A stretch of DNA of 64,000 bases from Bemisia tabaci (GCF_918797505.1 NC_092800.1:20765313-20829312); one strand, 5' to 3'; numbered from the stretch's first letter, positions 40,205-51,947 are shown. Translations and numbers: made by a program. Notes: a model not told the origin generated them from the sequence alone.

Positions 40205-40467
40205 AAAAACATGTCTTGTGATGTCGTAATTCTGACCTTGTTTGATGCGCCATGCTGTAAAAACACACGATTTTCGCTCTTTCCATATTGAAGGCAGATC
40301 TTAATGTCAATAAGAGTCGTTTGTCTAAGACTAGAGAAGATGTCTTGTGATGCCTTAATGCTGACCCTGTTTAGTGCGCCATGCTGTAAAAACACACGAT
40401 TTTAGCTCACCCCATATTGAAGGCAGATCTTAAAGTCAATAAGAGTCGTTTGTCTACAACTAGAGAA
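40205..40467. repeat. Two-copy tandem repeat, 129-bp unit
   Basis: ATGTCTTGTGATG occurs at 40210 and 40339. Both units carry GCGCCATGCTGTAAAAACAC, CATATTGAAGGCAGATCTTA and TCAATAAGAGTCGTTTGTCT. Overlapping minus-strand frames here are repeat translations, not called. Confidence 0.8.
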
Positions 40468-40592
40468 CATAGTTTCCATAAAAGAGTAAAGACCGACAAA
40501 GGGTGGAATGCAAACACACTAGGAAGATTCAATTGGAGCACAGGAATCAATTTTAAATGCATGCAAATCACGGGCCAAATTGATTCCAACGC

Positions 40593-41400
40593 CGCACAGT
40601 GGATCGAGTCAATCGGAGAGGTCGGATATGGAAATTTTGATGTTTATTTCCCCACATTTTAAATTTCAAGGGGTTTTTCTAGAGGATAATTTCACGAGGA
40701 AACCCATGAAACCACTTTTAGAACCTCAAAGTTTTGTATAAACGGCGTTTTAAGCTTTTAAAGTTTCCAAATGGAGATGTTGCATGTGTGAGGGATTTGC
40801 GATTTGACTGCTGTCTCTTATGTAAAAGTTCACGAAAAACATGATGGTGCCACTGGTTTTCTCTGAAATCATCTCCCAAGCTCAAAAAAAGCTCTCAAAG
40901 TGAGGCCAAAATGGAGGGGATATCCCGCCCTACCCTGAGAGTTCACCTCTACATCAAAACAAACTCTCCATGCAAAGATAGGGAGCAAATACATTAGCAG
41001 TGATGCCGTGTTTTCAGTTTTGGAGTCCCCAAATAAAGTGGCAGCTCTGTCAATGCATTTGCTCCCTATCTTTGCTTGGAGAGTTTGTCTTGATGTAGAC
41101 GTGGACTCTCAGGGTAGGGTGGGATATCCCCTCCATTTTGGCCTCAACTTGAGAGCTTTTTTTGAGCTTGGGAGATGATTTCAGAGAAAACCAGTGGCAC
41201 CATCATGTTTCTCGCGAACTTTTGCATACGAATCAACAGTCAAATCGCAAATTCCTCACACCTGCAACATCTCCATTTCACGAGAAAACCCAGGAAACCA
41301 CTTTTAGAACTTCAAAATTCTGTATAAACGGCGTTTTAAGCTTTTAAGGTTTCCAAATTTTGTCCGACTTCTCATGTTGACGCGATCCAGTGTGCGCCGC
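40593..41400. mobile_element. Family G MITE, rearranged and split by family H
   Basis: Left terminus CCGCACAGTGGATCGAGTCA and right terminus TGACGCGATCCAGTGTGCG. An internal block of about 80 bp (TTTCACGAGGAAACCCATGA ... TTTAAAGTTTCCAAAT) occurs twice, at 40690-40771 and 41276-41358, as direct repeats on either side of the family H copy. Confidence 0.65.
40770..41277. mobile_element. Family H long palindromic MITE, complete, inside family G
   Basis: 508 bp, AATGGAGATGTTGCATGTGT to CACCTGCAACATCTCCATT. Arms mirror across CATTAGCAGTGATGCCGTGT. Confidence 0.85.
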
Positions 41401-41592
41401 GCAGGGCTTAGGCGTGATTAAATTCGTTCTCATCGGTCTGAGCTCGGTTTATGGCGAGTGAATCTGCATAGGATGCGGTTAGCGTCGAGTATTTAAATTC
41501 CTGATCCCGCCAATTCACCAACTCTCCTAACGAGTTATCCCACTTCCGAGGGAGGCTTTTATGAGGTGAGTTTGACGATTTGCGCACCATGT

Positions 41593-41845
41593 CTGCCGTG
41601 CTAAGATAAAACGCCGTATGAGCCTTCAGGTGTTGCCAAATTTCCCCCGGCAAATCACTAATTTTCAGGGAGATTTTTGAATATTTTTCTGCCAATTTCT
41701 CAGATATTTTTGTTTGTAATTTGATCTAAAACTTCAGAAAATGTCAAGGAAAAATATTCATAATTTTCCTCAATAATAAACATTTCATCGAAGGAAATTT
41801 GGCAACTCTCGAATGTTCATACGGCGTTCCTCCTTAGCACGGCAG
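41593..41845. mobile_element. Family B MITE, complete, TSD ATGT
   Basis: 253 bp, CTGCCGTGCTAAGATAAAAC to CTCCTTAGCACGGCAG. ATGT flanks both ends (41589-41592, 41846-41849). The paralogous site at 42107-42110 carries a single ATGT and no insert. Confidence 0.95.
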
Positions 41846-41859
41846 ATGTCCTCCCTATC

Positions 41860-42050
41860 CGTAACGCGAAGGAAAAACGCCGTATGACCTCTCAGACCTC
41901 GCCAGAATTCTTTTAGTAATGTAGAATTTTCAAAAAATCTGTTGGTTATTTTTAGCCAAATTTTTTATGGAATTTAATTTGCGATTTGATCTATATGATT
42001 CAAAAATTTCAAGGAAAAATACTCATGAATTTCCTCCAAAATGAATCTCA
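41860..42050. mobile_element. Family B MITE, truncated, tandem copy 1
   Basis: GTAACGCGAAGGAAAAACGC, CGTATGACCTCTCAGACC. The right end is replaced by the start of the second tandem unit. Confidence 0.6.
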
Positions 42051-42118
42051 AATGGGTTATCCCATTTCCGAGGCTTTTATGAGGTGAGTTTGGAGTTTCG
42101 CGCATCATGTCCTCCCTA

Positions 42119-42345
42119 TCTGCAACGCCAAGGAAAAACGCCGTATAACCTCTCAGACCTCACCAGAAATCCCCTGGGAAACTGAAATTTTCAAAAATCT
42201 TCTGATTTTTTTGCCCAATTTTTCAGAGAGTTTAATTTTTGCAATTTAATCTACACAATCCAAAAATTTAAAAAAAAAAATAATCATGAATTTCCTCAAA
42301 AATGAATGTTTTATGAAGCGAAATTTGACAACATCCAGGAAAGAG
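42119..42345. mobile_element. Family B MITE, truncated, tandem copy 2
   Basis: Paralogue of the 41860 element with TGCAACGCCAAGGAAAAACG and CTCAGACCTCACCAG. It keeps more of the right half (GAAATTTGACAACATCC) but not the terminal AGCACGGCAG. Confidence 0.6.
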
Positions 42346-42349
42346 GTAA

Positions 42350-43090
42350 ATACTCTGAAGACTCCATTAAACCCTAAAGCCGCTTAGGTGTCTCTAACCT
42401 CTCCATAGATAGGCTTATTCTATTAAATGTCCTCATCGCTGTCCATACCATTTAACGGTTTAACCCTCTGCAAAACTGTTAAAAGGGAAATGTCTTATTA
42501 TTCCAAGGTCTCGATCTTAGTTATGCGATGTTTTGTCCCCTTTTCGCGCCAATAATTGACTCAAAGTTACGCCAAACCCTGTCTGAATACGATAAAAACT
42601 TAACAAAATTCTTACAATATATCAGTTATTTTCAAAAGTACACAATCCATAAATAGTTTGTACTACCTGCTAATGCCAGTTAATATGCAAAAATGTGTAT
42701 CTTTTCTCCGTTATTTCATAATCTACTCTCCTATTTAATTTTTTTTAAAGAACACGAACCAACACCATGCCTAGATACTTTCACAGAATATTCTTTGCTC
42801 ACCGAGGAAAAATTACGGAAGTTTTCAAGGTATGATTTTCAGTCATTTTCCTATAAGAAATGAATTATTGTCGGTAAGTCTGCAACGTCGCAAACTGAGA
42901 CACGCACTCCAGCGATAGGTTGGGGATAATTTATTAGCAATTGCCGGGAATTATATATTCACTCGGTGAAATGAAATATTTCGCATCGGCATGAGGGTCT
43001 CAGTAACAAGTGAAGTACGCGAGAAGCACGATCTTCAAAACGCCTTCAATTGTCCGTGATACTCACGCCCTACCACGGAGTTAGTTTAGT
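42350..43090. other. Stretch with nothing recognised
   Basis: No gene or family member recognised. Confidence 0.4.
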
Positions 43091-43094
43091 TGCC

Positions 43095-43195
43095 TATCCG
43101 AGTCGAACCTAACTTCTAAGGTCTCGGGCTTTACTACCAGCTGCCCGCGTTCGCGAGTGCGTCAGCCGAATGAGCTAGCTGTTCCTATGCATTCA
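43095..43195 (-). repeat. tRNA-like SINE head
   Basis: On the minus strand the A box TAGCTCATTCGGCTGACG and B box AGGTTCGACTCGG are correctly ordered about 65 bases apart. The T-arm stem does not pair well and no acceptor stem is seen, so it is read as a SINE head or tRNA pseudogene. Confidence 0.5.
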
Positions 43196-43381
43196 AGGAG
43201 AAAAAATACGTCAAATCTTTTTATAATACAAGAAAAAAATCATCATTATCACCATGAAATCACAGAAAATATTCAGTAAGAGTTTTAACGGAATATAAAT
43301 GCACTTGCTTTTTCCTGTCATATATGGAATGTTGTAGCAGAAACTCCGAGACACCGCAACCAAGAAAGTGACTTCCCTGCA

Positions 43382-43634
43382 CTGCCATGCCAAGGAAGAG
43401 CACCGTATGAGCCTTCAGACGTTGCCAAATTTCCTTCGATAAAAACCGATTTCACAGGGAAAATTGTAAATATTTTTTTCCAAGATTTTCAGACAGTTTC
43501 GTACGGAATTTAATCTGATAGATCTGAAAATTGCAGAAGAAAATGTGCATGAATGTCGTCAAAAATACATGTTTTATCAATTAAAATTTGAAAACACTCG
43601 AATTTTCGTACGGTGTTCTTCCTTAGCACGGCAG
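43382..43634. mobile_element. Family B MITE, complete, TSD TGCA/TACA
   Basis: CTGCCATGCCAAGGAAGAGC to CTTCCTTAGCACGGCAG. Flanking tetramers match at three of four positions. Confidence 0.8.
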
Positions 43635-43639
43635 TACAC

Positions 43640-45875
43640 CAGAGGAGCGAGCATATGAGTCGCAAATCTCGGAGAAAAATTCAACTCGGAGCGGATCGTT
43701 AGATGCATTCCAAGCTCGTCTGGCGCGGAGGCCTACATACCATTATCGATGCAACGTGTTTCCAACTACCTGACGGGGGATTAGTGCAGGAGCATTCACA
43801 TGCATTTGAATCACGTAAGAACCTCCCCACCCCTTTCTACCCCTTTCCATCCCTCCGCCGAAAGGTTGCGAACATCCGGGCCCGCGCCTGCCTCCCCGAT
43901 TCATCCCTTATGACTCGCAACGCTTCTTCGATGCAAAAGCGGCCACGTGCTTCTTGCCACGTTGCCAGGTTTAATTAAAGGAGTTGAATATCGACGAAAG
44001 TCGAGGAATTTTTAAGAATTCCATTTGAGGAATTAAAAATAGAGATTGGCGAAAATTATTTGGTTAATCAGCAATGTCGATCAATCGTCTCAATGGAGAA
44101 TTAGAATGCAATTTTTTTATTGCTTCATCTGAAAGAGCTTAAAGAGCTGATTTCACGGTATTTTTCATATTTTTTTCTGATGTGGGAAATAGTATACAAA
44201 TATATTTAAAGTGAGAAAATGCACCGCCTAGTGACGGCATTTCCACTTTAAACGCATGTATTTTGGCAGATTAGATCATTTTGTCATATCCTTTCCAATA
44301 ATTGTTCAAGTCATGAACCAAGGGTATCCTCGTTTCAGTTCCCTTAGTAGTTTCCACTTAAATACGAAATTCATCAAATTTCAGACACCTTCAAATTCCC
44401 TACTGGTCGAATAATTGGACTAAGTTAAGCAGAAAGAAACCAACCCACATTTTGGAAAAAGTGAGTTATGAGTGGTTTTGAACTCAACCACTGCTTTACT
44501 ATCTATCGCCGAAAACTCAAAGTTTTTGTTGGAGCAAATTTTGCAGAAATTGAACTTGAAGTTTATCTTTTACATTGAGTCTTATGCAGGAGCCAAACTT
44601 TAAACCTCTTTTTCTCGGTTCGATCCCTATGTGGCTTGGTTCCTTTGTGTTTAACTCCGTCCAATGGACAATTAATATATCTTATCATGTAGATAATTCT
44701 AAGGACCGAGCATCTACTCAATGTTGCCGCACCAATTTCACTAAATTCCGAATTATTCGCGTTCAACTTTAATTGAAAAAGTGTACGTTGAGGGCTGAGG
44801 AGCAGTTCCTTTCTCTTGACTTACAATTTTGGCAAAATTTTTTTCCAAAGATTTCCGAGTCATCAAGGCTTGAAATTTATAACTAGTTTATTGATGACAG
44901 TTTTTGGAACCTGAGATTTTTTCTATAGAGAAGGTAATTCATTCGAATGTGAGCGAGGTTTTAACAGAAGAAGAATCCAAATGTTGCGTGACTGAAGGTA
45001 CCTCAAAAGCGCTTTTGAATGAAACTCATGGCATCATCGCTGTGTGTACGAATCCAAGGAAGCGCAGCAGTTCCTGCCCTTGTCGCGAGGAGCGCTTCCG
45101 GCGCATTCATACCCGGAAGCCGAGTTCCAGTTCCTGGAGGAATAGTCCTTGCGAGCAAGTCCCTTTCATTGCCAGTGAATTATCTTGGAGAGGTCGTGAT
45201 GAACAGCGGGCTGCTACCGCTCAGGTCCCAGACACACTTCGGGAAAACTCTTCACGGTTAATTTAACCCTCGGTTATGCAAATATTCCAGCAGGCGTGAT
45301 GTTTCCTGGGTTCGCGAGAAATCTTTTCTAAGGAGAATATTTTCGAAAAAACTTGAACACGATTAAAATACTTCAGACGAAGCTCACAGCGTCCTATTAG
45401 GTGTTTTCAAGTCCTTCCTATTCCTCAGACCAATCAGCGCTTTTCCGGACGAAGGGACGTAACTCCACTCCATGGTTGCAAAATTGTCCCAGAAATTCAA
45501 GTTTTTACAAGAATGTACAATGCATTTCGTCAATATTTCTTATCTGCATTCACGATACAGAAGAAAACATCATGAAATTCATGCATTTGCAAGTCGCGTT
45601 CTCTGGTTGAAAATGTCAATGGCGAGGAAAATTGCAAATTGAATGTGACTTCTTTAGCGAAGGAAACGTGCTGTTTATTCGAATCGTGTTATGTCCTTTC
45701 GTCCATGAAGATACTTTGATAACATGCGGCTTGAGACTATCGACCTTGTTAGTTCCATTGTACAATCGTGGTTAGTATGATGCTGTAATGTTGCAGTGTT
45801 GCTAAGGCGGTTTCAGACTTTTCTAAGTCAAGTGGTTCATATAACCAATTATGAATTTTACAATCAAATCTTCAT
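43640..45875. other. 2.2 kb with nothing recognised
   Basis: Open frames at 43703-43978, 44575-44772 and 44904-45266 have no recognisable domain or splice context and are not called as genes. Confidence 0.35.
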
Positions 45876-45877
45876 TC

Positions 45878-46099
45878 TAAAGAGGAATAAAAAAAACCCT
45901 TTATTTGCAGATTCGTCCTTAAAAACATCGACTAGGAAATTACTCTTGATTCAATCAGAATTTAGCTTAAATCAAAACCAAGCCTCTTAATTTAGCGATT
46001 TTTTGATTCGAGCAAAATCCGATTGAATCAAGAGCATTTTTTCTTTTCAATGTTTTCAAGAGTCTGGACTCTAGATCCAATGTGTTTTTTTCCAGTGCT
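45878..46099. mobile_element. Family E CACTG-ended palindrome, copy 2
   Basis: Right end CCAATGTGTTTTTTTCCAGTG. Arms have ACTCTTGATTCAATCAGAAT and GATTGAATCAAGAGCATTTT around an AGCTTAAATC centre. The left terminus is eroded. Confidence 0.65.
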
Positions 46100-47010
46100 T
46101 AATCAAAAATTGGCGCTCTACGACTTCTTAAATTTTCCAAAATACCCAAGGGTCTCCATAAATTGTTATGTATGATAAACACTAATAACTGTACATGAGC
46201 TCGTTGTTCTATAGATTCCGAATTTTGACCGCGGTCCTTTATTGTTATCTGAAGTCCGAGGGCTTAAGGTTTAATGAAAGGAAATTGCCAAGTATCGGTT
46301 TGAAGAAGGGGGGGGGGGGCTGTTTTCAACATTCTCCAGAAAGGATAATTTCCGGAACTGGTGATTTAGAATCACGTAGTGTGGTATCAAAGTGAGAACA
46401 GCACCGGGACTCGAACGTTAGATACACCGTCACATTTACAGGAGAATGTATTGTTTTTTTCATAAATTGCACCAACAAGTGCACTCATGTCGTCCTATCT
46501 GGCAACATTGCGACAGGAAACTTGTCAAAGCCGACGTCAAAGCATGGAATGAAGACGCTTCCTCTCGGTGCGGTACTTCAATAATGATCAGCTCTTCTGC
46601 TTTTAATAATCTGTTATCGAACAACCTATACGATGTCAATTTTCACATTTTTTTGGCCGATATCACGAACGAAAATTTTGAAATCATTCTCCAACTGGCA
46701 ACGCTGCATCCAATTGTTTCGACCTGTTTTTTGCGTAGAAGGAAGGAAAAATAAAGCGCCGCTTCCTTTGATCGCTCGTATTCCCTCCTTTTTGGCGTTG
46801 CCAAATTGATTAATTTGAGTAGCGATGATTCGGAAATAAGGGCGATCCGTCTGAAATGTGGCAAACGTGGTGCCGCTTTAGAAAATTTAATAACGCTGCA
46901 GGAGAGGGGAAGGGGACCTATGCTTTGTCGCGCCATCATTGGTTCGCTTTGCATTCGGGAATGATTAAATGCACTTATTACCACTGATTTTGTCGTGCTG
47001 CACCAGAAAG
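46100..47010. other. Stretch with nothing recognised
   Basis: A plus-strand frame at 46446-46754 (102 codons) and minus-strand frames opposite it show no recognised domain. G-run at 46310-46319. Confidence 0.35.
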
Positions 47011-47011
47011 C

Positions 47012-47254
47012 GCCACACAGTGGATCGAAGTAAATAGGAGAGGTCGGACAAAATTTGGAAACTTTAAAAGCTTATAACTCCGTTCATACAACATTTTGAG
47101 GTTCTTAAAGTGATTCTATTGGTTTCCTCGTAAAATTTTCTTCTGAAAGACACTCCTTGAAATTTAAAATGTGACGAAATAAACATCAAAATGTGCAGTT
47201 TTAGTCAAAAATTTCATGTCCGACCTCTCTGATTGACTCGATCCACTGTGCGAC
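47012..47254. mobile_element. Family G palindromic MITE, complete
   Basis: Left CACACAGTGGATCGAAG, GGAGAGGTCGGACAAAATTT; right ATGTCCGACCTCTCTGATTG, ACTCGATCCACTGTGCG. Inner GAAATAAACATCAAAATG. About 240 bp, no ORF. Confidence 0.8.
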
Positions 47255-47334
47255 ACCATAGCTTTCTACGCCCCGGCTCGATCAAGTCGTTGAAAACCTC
47301 ACAAAAGAAATTTTCAAGCTTGTGCTTTGCTCCA

Positions 47335-47578
47335 CTGCTGTGCTAAGGAAAAACGTCATATGAGCCCTCAGACGTTGTCACATTTCTCCCGATGAATTAT
47401 TTTTTTGTGGAAAGTTTGCTATTTATCTTTGAAATTTACAGATATCTAGATTCAATTGCGCCCAAAATCGTCTGAAAAGTTTAAAGAATAACATTCTAAA
47501 TTTGCTTTGAAAATGTGTTTTTGCTGGATGAAATATGGCAACGTCTGAAGGCTCGTACGGCGTTCTTTAGCACGGCAG
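47335..47578. mobile_element. Family B MITE, complete
   Basis: CTGCTGTGCTAAGGAAAAAC to GTTCTTTAGCACGGCAG. Flanks TCCA and TTTA, so the TSD is unclear. Confidence 0.8.
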
Positions 47579-47597
47579 TTTAGGAATGAGACTTGCT

Positions 47598-47849
47598 CTG
47601 CCGTGCTAAGGAAGAACGCCGTATGAGCCTTTAGACGTTGCCAAGTTTTCTTCGATAAAAACCGAAATCACTGGAAAATTCGTAAGTATTTTTCCCCAAA
47701 ATAATCAGACAATTTTGTGCGCTCTTTGATCTAAGATATCTGAAAATTTCAAGGAAAACTGTCCATAAATGTCGTCGAAAATACAAGTTTTATAAAGGAA
47801 AATTGGCAACTCTCGAGTTTTCATATGACGTTCTTCCTTAGCACGGCAG
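47598..47849. mobile_element. Family B MITE, complete, TSD TGCT/CGCT
   Basis: CTGCCGTGCTAAGGAAGAAC to GTTCTTCCTTAGCACGGCAG, very close to the family consensus. It lies 19 bases from the preceding copy in the same orientation. Confidence 0.85.
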
Positions 47850-48088
47850 CGCTGAGAAAAGAGGTGAAACTTTACTTTGGCCTTTTGTAGGTATCCTGCG
47901 AACATTTCAATTTTTTTCTCAAGATTCCTTGGAGTTTCCTCGACACAATTTCAGTGAATACCTTCGTCGTCTCACTAATTATTATCCGGAAGTTGCTCCG
48001 ACAAATTCCGAACACAACAGTTCTTCTCGGAAAAACGTAAATATCTTCAAGAATTTTGAGAAATCGATATGGCATCAGTTAGCGACAC

Positions 48089-48324
48089 CGCACAGTGGAT
48101 CGAGTCAGTTGGAGAGGTCAGACAAAATTTGGAAACTTTAAGCGCTTATAACTCTATTCATCAATACTTTGAGGTTTTAAAAGTGGTTCCATTGTTTTCC
48201 TCGTAAAATTTTCTTTCGAAAGCACCCCTTAGAATTTAAAATGTGACGAAATAAACATCAAAATTTGCAGTTTTAGTAAAAAATGTCATGTCCGACCTCT
48301 CTAATTGACTCGATCCACTGTGCG
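48089..48324. mobile_element. Family G palindromic MITE, complete
   Basis: CGCACAGTGGATCGAGTCAG to TTGACTCGATCCACTGTGCG, same inner blocks as the 47012 copy, in the same orientation and close to it. Confidence 0.85.
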
Positions 48325-49232
48325 CCGGTTGCCGTTCTTAAATTCAGCCGTAGAAAGGATAATCGAAGAAAAAGTGAGATTCACCCGGAGGCTATATTGA
48401 TACTGCTAGGTTTACTAACGGGGTATTTGGTATTATCTTCCAGGAAGATTCTTCGAAACATTCGGATCTTGAAGGCTGAATGAATTGGCCGGGTTTTTTT
48501 TCCGTGCTTCTTCAAAATATTCCTCGAAAATTGTCCAGAAAACGATCATCAAGCCTTTGTAACTTTACTACCAATTAATTTTTGATTAACTATGCTGATT
48601 AAAGTAGATAGCCCAGGAGCTTTTTCTGTAATTAATAAGGTTAAAAAATACATAAGACTTTATGATTTTCTAAACTTATTATCTCGGTATCCTTGGTATT
48701 CCTTATAGGTTCCAAAGGCTTTAAAAAATTAAATCTTTAATTTATCGTAAACATTAATCTAGATTATTCGATTCTCTAAATTTAAAATTTTAATAAGTAA
48801 AAATTACATTTATGAATATTTTAACTAATTGCTGATTACTCTTGATGATCGTAGCAGTGTTGTGCACTGATTTATTTCTCCTTCAAGATTAGTTCAGTCT
48901 TTATTACGTGATTGATTATATTCTGAGGCCCAAAAAATAAAAATACAAAGACAACAAGGGCACTGATCCGACAATGTAGCTGCCATGTAGTAAAAAAAAC
49001 AGAGCTTTCTCCAAGCTTCTAAACCAATATATCCTCGTGCCTCTGCCGATAAACCTCTCATATACTCTAAGCACGAATTCAAGAGATTGCTTTTTGTATG
49101 TGGTAGAGATCGGGTTGTAGGATAAGTCTAATATTAATAATTCTCCAATAACACATTTAAGAATCACGGAGTGAAATGCGTGATGTATTTTTTTCATGTT
49201 TCAGGTTGTTTGGCAGTTATATGTATACGCCA
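48325..49232. other. Stretch with nothing recognised
   Basis: Very AT-rich; no gene recognised. Confidence 0.4.
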
Positions 49233-49459
49233 CACTGGAAAAAAACACATTGGATCTAGAGTCCAGAATCTTGAAAACATTGACAAGAAAAAGGACTCTT
49301 GATTCAATCAGATTCAAGCTTAGATTAAAAGGAAATCCACTCAAATTAAGAGGCTTGGTTCTTGATTTAAGCTTAAATCTGATTGAATCAAGAGTATTTT
49401 TCCTTTTCGATGTTTTTAAGAGTCTGGACCCTAGATTCAATGAGGGTTTTTTTCCAGTG
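49233..49459. mobile_element. Family E CACTG-ended palindrome, copy 1
   Basis: 227 bp, CACTGGAAAAAAACACATTG to TTTTTTTCCAGTG. Arms include GATCTAGAGTCCAGAATCTT and AAGAGTCTGGACCCTAGATT, TTGATTCAATCAGATT and ATTTAAGCTTAAATC. The whole element is one imperfect hairpin with reiterated GATTNAATC words. Confidence 0.8.
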
Positions 49460-49656
49460 CACCAACTGAAACACATTTCCTGACTACCCTAAATAGAGGA
49501 AATGGAGAGGAATCAGTCACTGTAACCAGAAGTCGATTCACAAGCCAAAAACTTCAGCTGCGGAGTCTGTTGACTTTATTTTTCGAAGTTGAAACCACTC
49601 TGCAGTCAACCGTCCTTAAACGACCACATAACTCCAAACTGCAAGTTGGCTTCGAG

Positions 49657-49791
49657 CAGTGGTGAAGCCTGAATCGATATTTTCCCATTTGAAGACATGT
49701 TAAAGAATCGATTATCATCGACACTCTATAATCGATCCTTTTCCTCAGGTTAAACGGGTCGATCTATCGATCAATCGCAGAGGACGTCACG
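49657..49791. mobile_element. Family A hAT-type MITE, decayed
   Basis: CAGTGGTGAAGCCTGAATCG, AAAGAATCGATTATCATCGA, ATCGATCCTTTTCC and GTCACGAGC follow the family order with many substitutions. Confidence 0.5.
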
Positions 49792-50159
49792 AGCATCAGC
49801 CGCGCGGAAAAATTAGCGACAAAGTTTCGCTCTCGTCCACTGCCATGCAAACTTGGGCGATGAAACGGGCGACCGAAAGTTTATCAAGTATGATTGTTAA
49901 TTAGAAAAATTAAGCTCTTAAAGAAATTAAACGATGGGAAGAATTGGCGGAGTCGGGGGTGGGTGGTGGCGAGCGTTCATCAAAGACGGCGAAACTCGGG
50001 GCCGGGACCGATGCGGTGCCGCGAGGCGAAGTTTTCGCTTTGATTGCGTCCACGCGGTTGCACGATCGGTGCTGAAATCGGTCCGTTGAGAGACTGTTTT
50101 AGTGACTACGTCATTCGATATTTCATGAAATTCGAAATTCACTGCTTAGTCCACAATGG

Positions 50160-50320
50160 GCACTGCATTGTTAGATACTTTCGTGTTTATGGATACTTTG
50201 GGTTACTTTTCTTTTGATCAGGTCAGCCAAACCGATATTTGGTCGCTCGACACAATTTTTAGTTCACTCAACGGAAAACGTAGGTTACTCTGAGGCGTAT
50301 GGGGATGAAGAATGTGCAAA
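50160..50320. repeat. Family U dispersed repeat, copy 2
   Basis: TTTCGTGTTTATGGATACTT, GGGTTACTTTTCTTTTGATC, AGGTCAGCCAAAC and GTAGGTTACTCTGAGGC match 12705 and 62795. Confidence 0.4.
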
Positions 50321-50365
50321 GTCTTGCTCCTTTCGATGTTTTTCAGAGATTGCAACCTGCGAAAG

Positions 50366-50619
50366 CTGCCGTGTTAAGGAAAAACGCCGTATGAACATTC
50401 GAGCGTTGCCAAATTTTTTTGCACAAAACGTGATTATTGGGGGAAAATCTTGCAGATTTTTTCCTGAAATTTTCTGCTATTTTAGAAAAAAATTGTAAAC
50501 GAAATTTTCTGAAAAATTCGTTGAAAAATATCCACAATTTTCCAAGTAAATTCGTTTTTTATTGAAAGAAATATAACAACGTCTGAAGACTCTTACGGCG
50601 CTCTCCCTTAGCACGGTAG
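50366..50619. mobile_element. Family B MITE, complete
   Basis: CTGCCGTGTTAAGGAAAAAC to CTCCCTTAGCACGGTAG. Flanks AAAG and AGTG. Confidence 0.8.
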
Positions 50620-51169
50620 AGTGGCTGTTTCATTAAGTCAGTGCGATTCTTGTTAGAACTTGGCACTTAGTTCTTAAATAGGTTGCTTTCAACGCAAAGA
50701 TTCGGTCAACGTAATCCCAAGTAAATCTAACCAAAACATATTGACCACACGTTTAGTTTACTTCGCGTTCTACTCCCCTATACTTCCCATTTTAACAAAG
50801 TATGTCATTTAAGTTTTTTTACTGGATAGACGAGGTGCAAACTAAAACCCTTCTTCACATCTTTTACCTTCCAACGTTTACGCAAAACACGAGTAAAAGT
50901 TGGAAAATCTATACTTCTCAAGCAGAAATTTTTTAGTTACCTAAATTAGTTAACCTTTAGATGTCTAAACCGCACCGAATTCACCAGAGGCTTACTAAAA
51001 ATACACGGCACTCGGGATTAGAGGTGTATTGGGCCGGTACGTAAGTGCTTTATACATAGGTCTAAAAATAAATCGCAAAAAAGGAGTCAGACCTCTGATC
51101 GGGGAAAAAAAAAGTGTCAGGAAATGTTTTTTTGACACACAACCTCTAGAAATCCCAAACCGGGTCAAA

Positions 51170-51374
51170 TTTCTGCCGCCACATTTTTCCTTACTGAGAC
51201 ATTTTTGGTCGAATCTGTTCGAACATTTCACTGAATTTTATCGGCAGCACAAAGAAAATTCAGTGACATTTTCGGACAGCTTCGTTGAACAATTTCTCTG
51301 TAAAAAAATAAAATGGTGGCGGAAATTTTGAAGCGTCGCTTGGCGCTTGTGATACTTTGGCTGGAAGGTGACGA
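51170..51374. mobile_element. Family I MITE, left end lost
   Basis: CACTGAATTTTATCGGCAGC, AATTCAGTGACATTTTCGGA, GGTGGCGGAAATTTTGAAGC and GGAAGGTGACGA follow the family I right two thirds; the CGTCACCTTCC left end is absent. Confidence 0.65.
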
Positions 51375-51624
51375 TTTACTGTGGCGAATTCTTTTCTTTA
51401 AAAACTTGACAACGTTTGCGTGACTGGTTGAGTCTAGTTTGTTGGGTTCTCCGCGGAAACGACTCGAAGACAATTAACGAGATTGCAGCGCGTTGGTTCG
51501 TTTCTGTCTTTTGTTGCCGGAAATGATTCCCCGGATGTCTTTTTCAGACGCGTGATTGAGCAGGTGCTTTAATTAACCTGTTAGGCCACGACAAATGGTC
51601 GCTCACCTTCTTCGCGCCGCGCCG

Positions 51625-51862
51625 ACTCGCGGTGGATCGAGCAAATAGGAGACGTCGGACTAAATTTGGAAACTTCAAAAGTTCATAACTCCGTTTATAT
51701 GTAACGTATATGTAAGTTCTAAAAGTGGCTCTATTGGTTTTCTCGTAAAATTTATTTCTAGAGACGCCTCTAGAATTTAAAATGTAGCGAAATAAACGTC
51801 AAAATTCAAAGTTCTAATCAAAAATTCCATACCCGACCTCTCTGCTTGAGTGCGACGGCGCT
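51625..51862. mobile_element. Family G palindromic MITE, decayed
   Basis: GGTGGATCGAGCAAATAGGA, CTAAATTTGGAAACTTCAAA, AAAATGTAGCGAAATAAACG, CCGACCTCTCTGCTTGA. Confidence 0.7.
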
Positions 51863-51947
51863 CTCAGTAAGATAATAATTGTTCTTCATGTATGCTGAAC
51901 CCCAAGGTCAAAAACCATCTAGCGGATGCTGCTTTATGATTGATTAT

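Larger units (their letters stand above)
41525..42345. repeat. Tandem duplication that keeps an empty MITE site
   Basis: Copy 1 (41533-41592 plus 41846-42050) and copy 2 (42054-42345) share GTTATCCCACTTCCGAGG, CTTTTATGAGGTGAGTTTG, ATGTCCTCCCTATCCGTAAC and a partial family B element. Copy 1 has an additional full family B element at 41593-41845 inside ATGT. Confidence 0.85.

Noticed and set aside
40003..40395. 130-codon minus-strand frame with a repeated peptide
   Set aside because: The peptide repetition (FLQHGALN/FLQHGASN) comes from the two-copy 129-bp tandem repeat (129 = 43 codons), with no other sign of coding.
41408..41695. 95-codon minus-strand frame
   Set aside because: Its beginning is the left half of a family B MITE and similar peptides occur at other copies.
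44904..45266. 120- and 80-codon plus frames
   Set aside because: Overlapping frames with no domain, signal or splice evidence.
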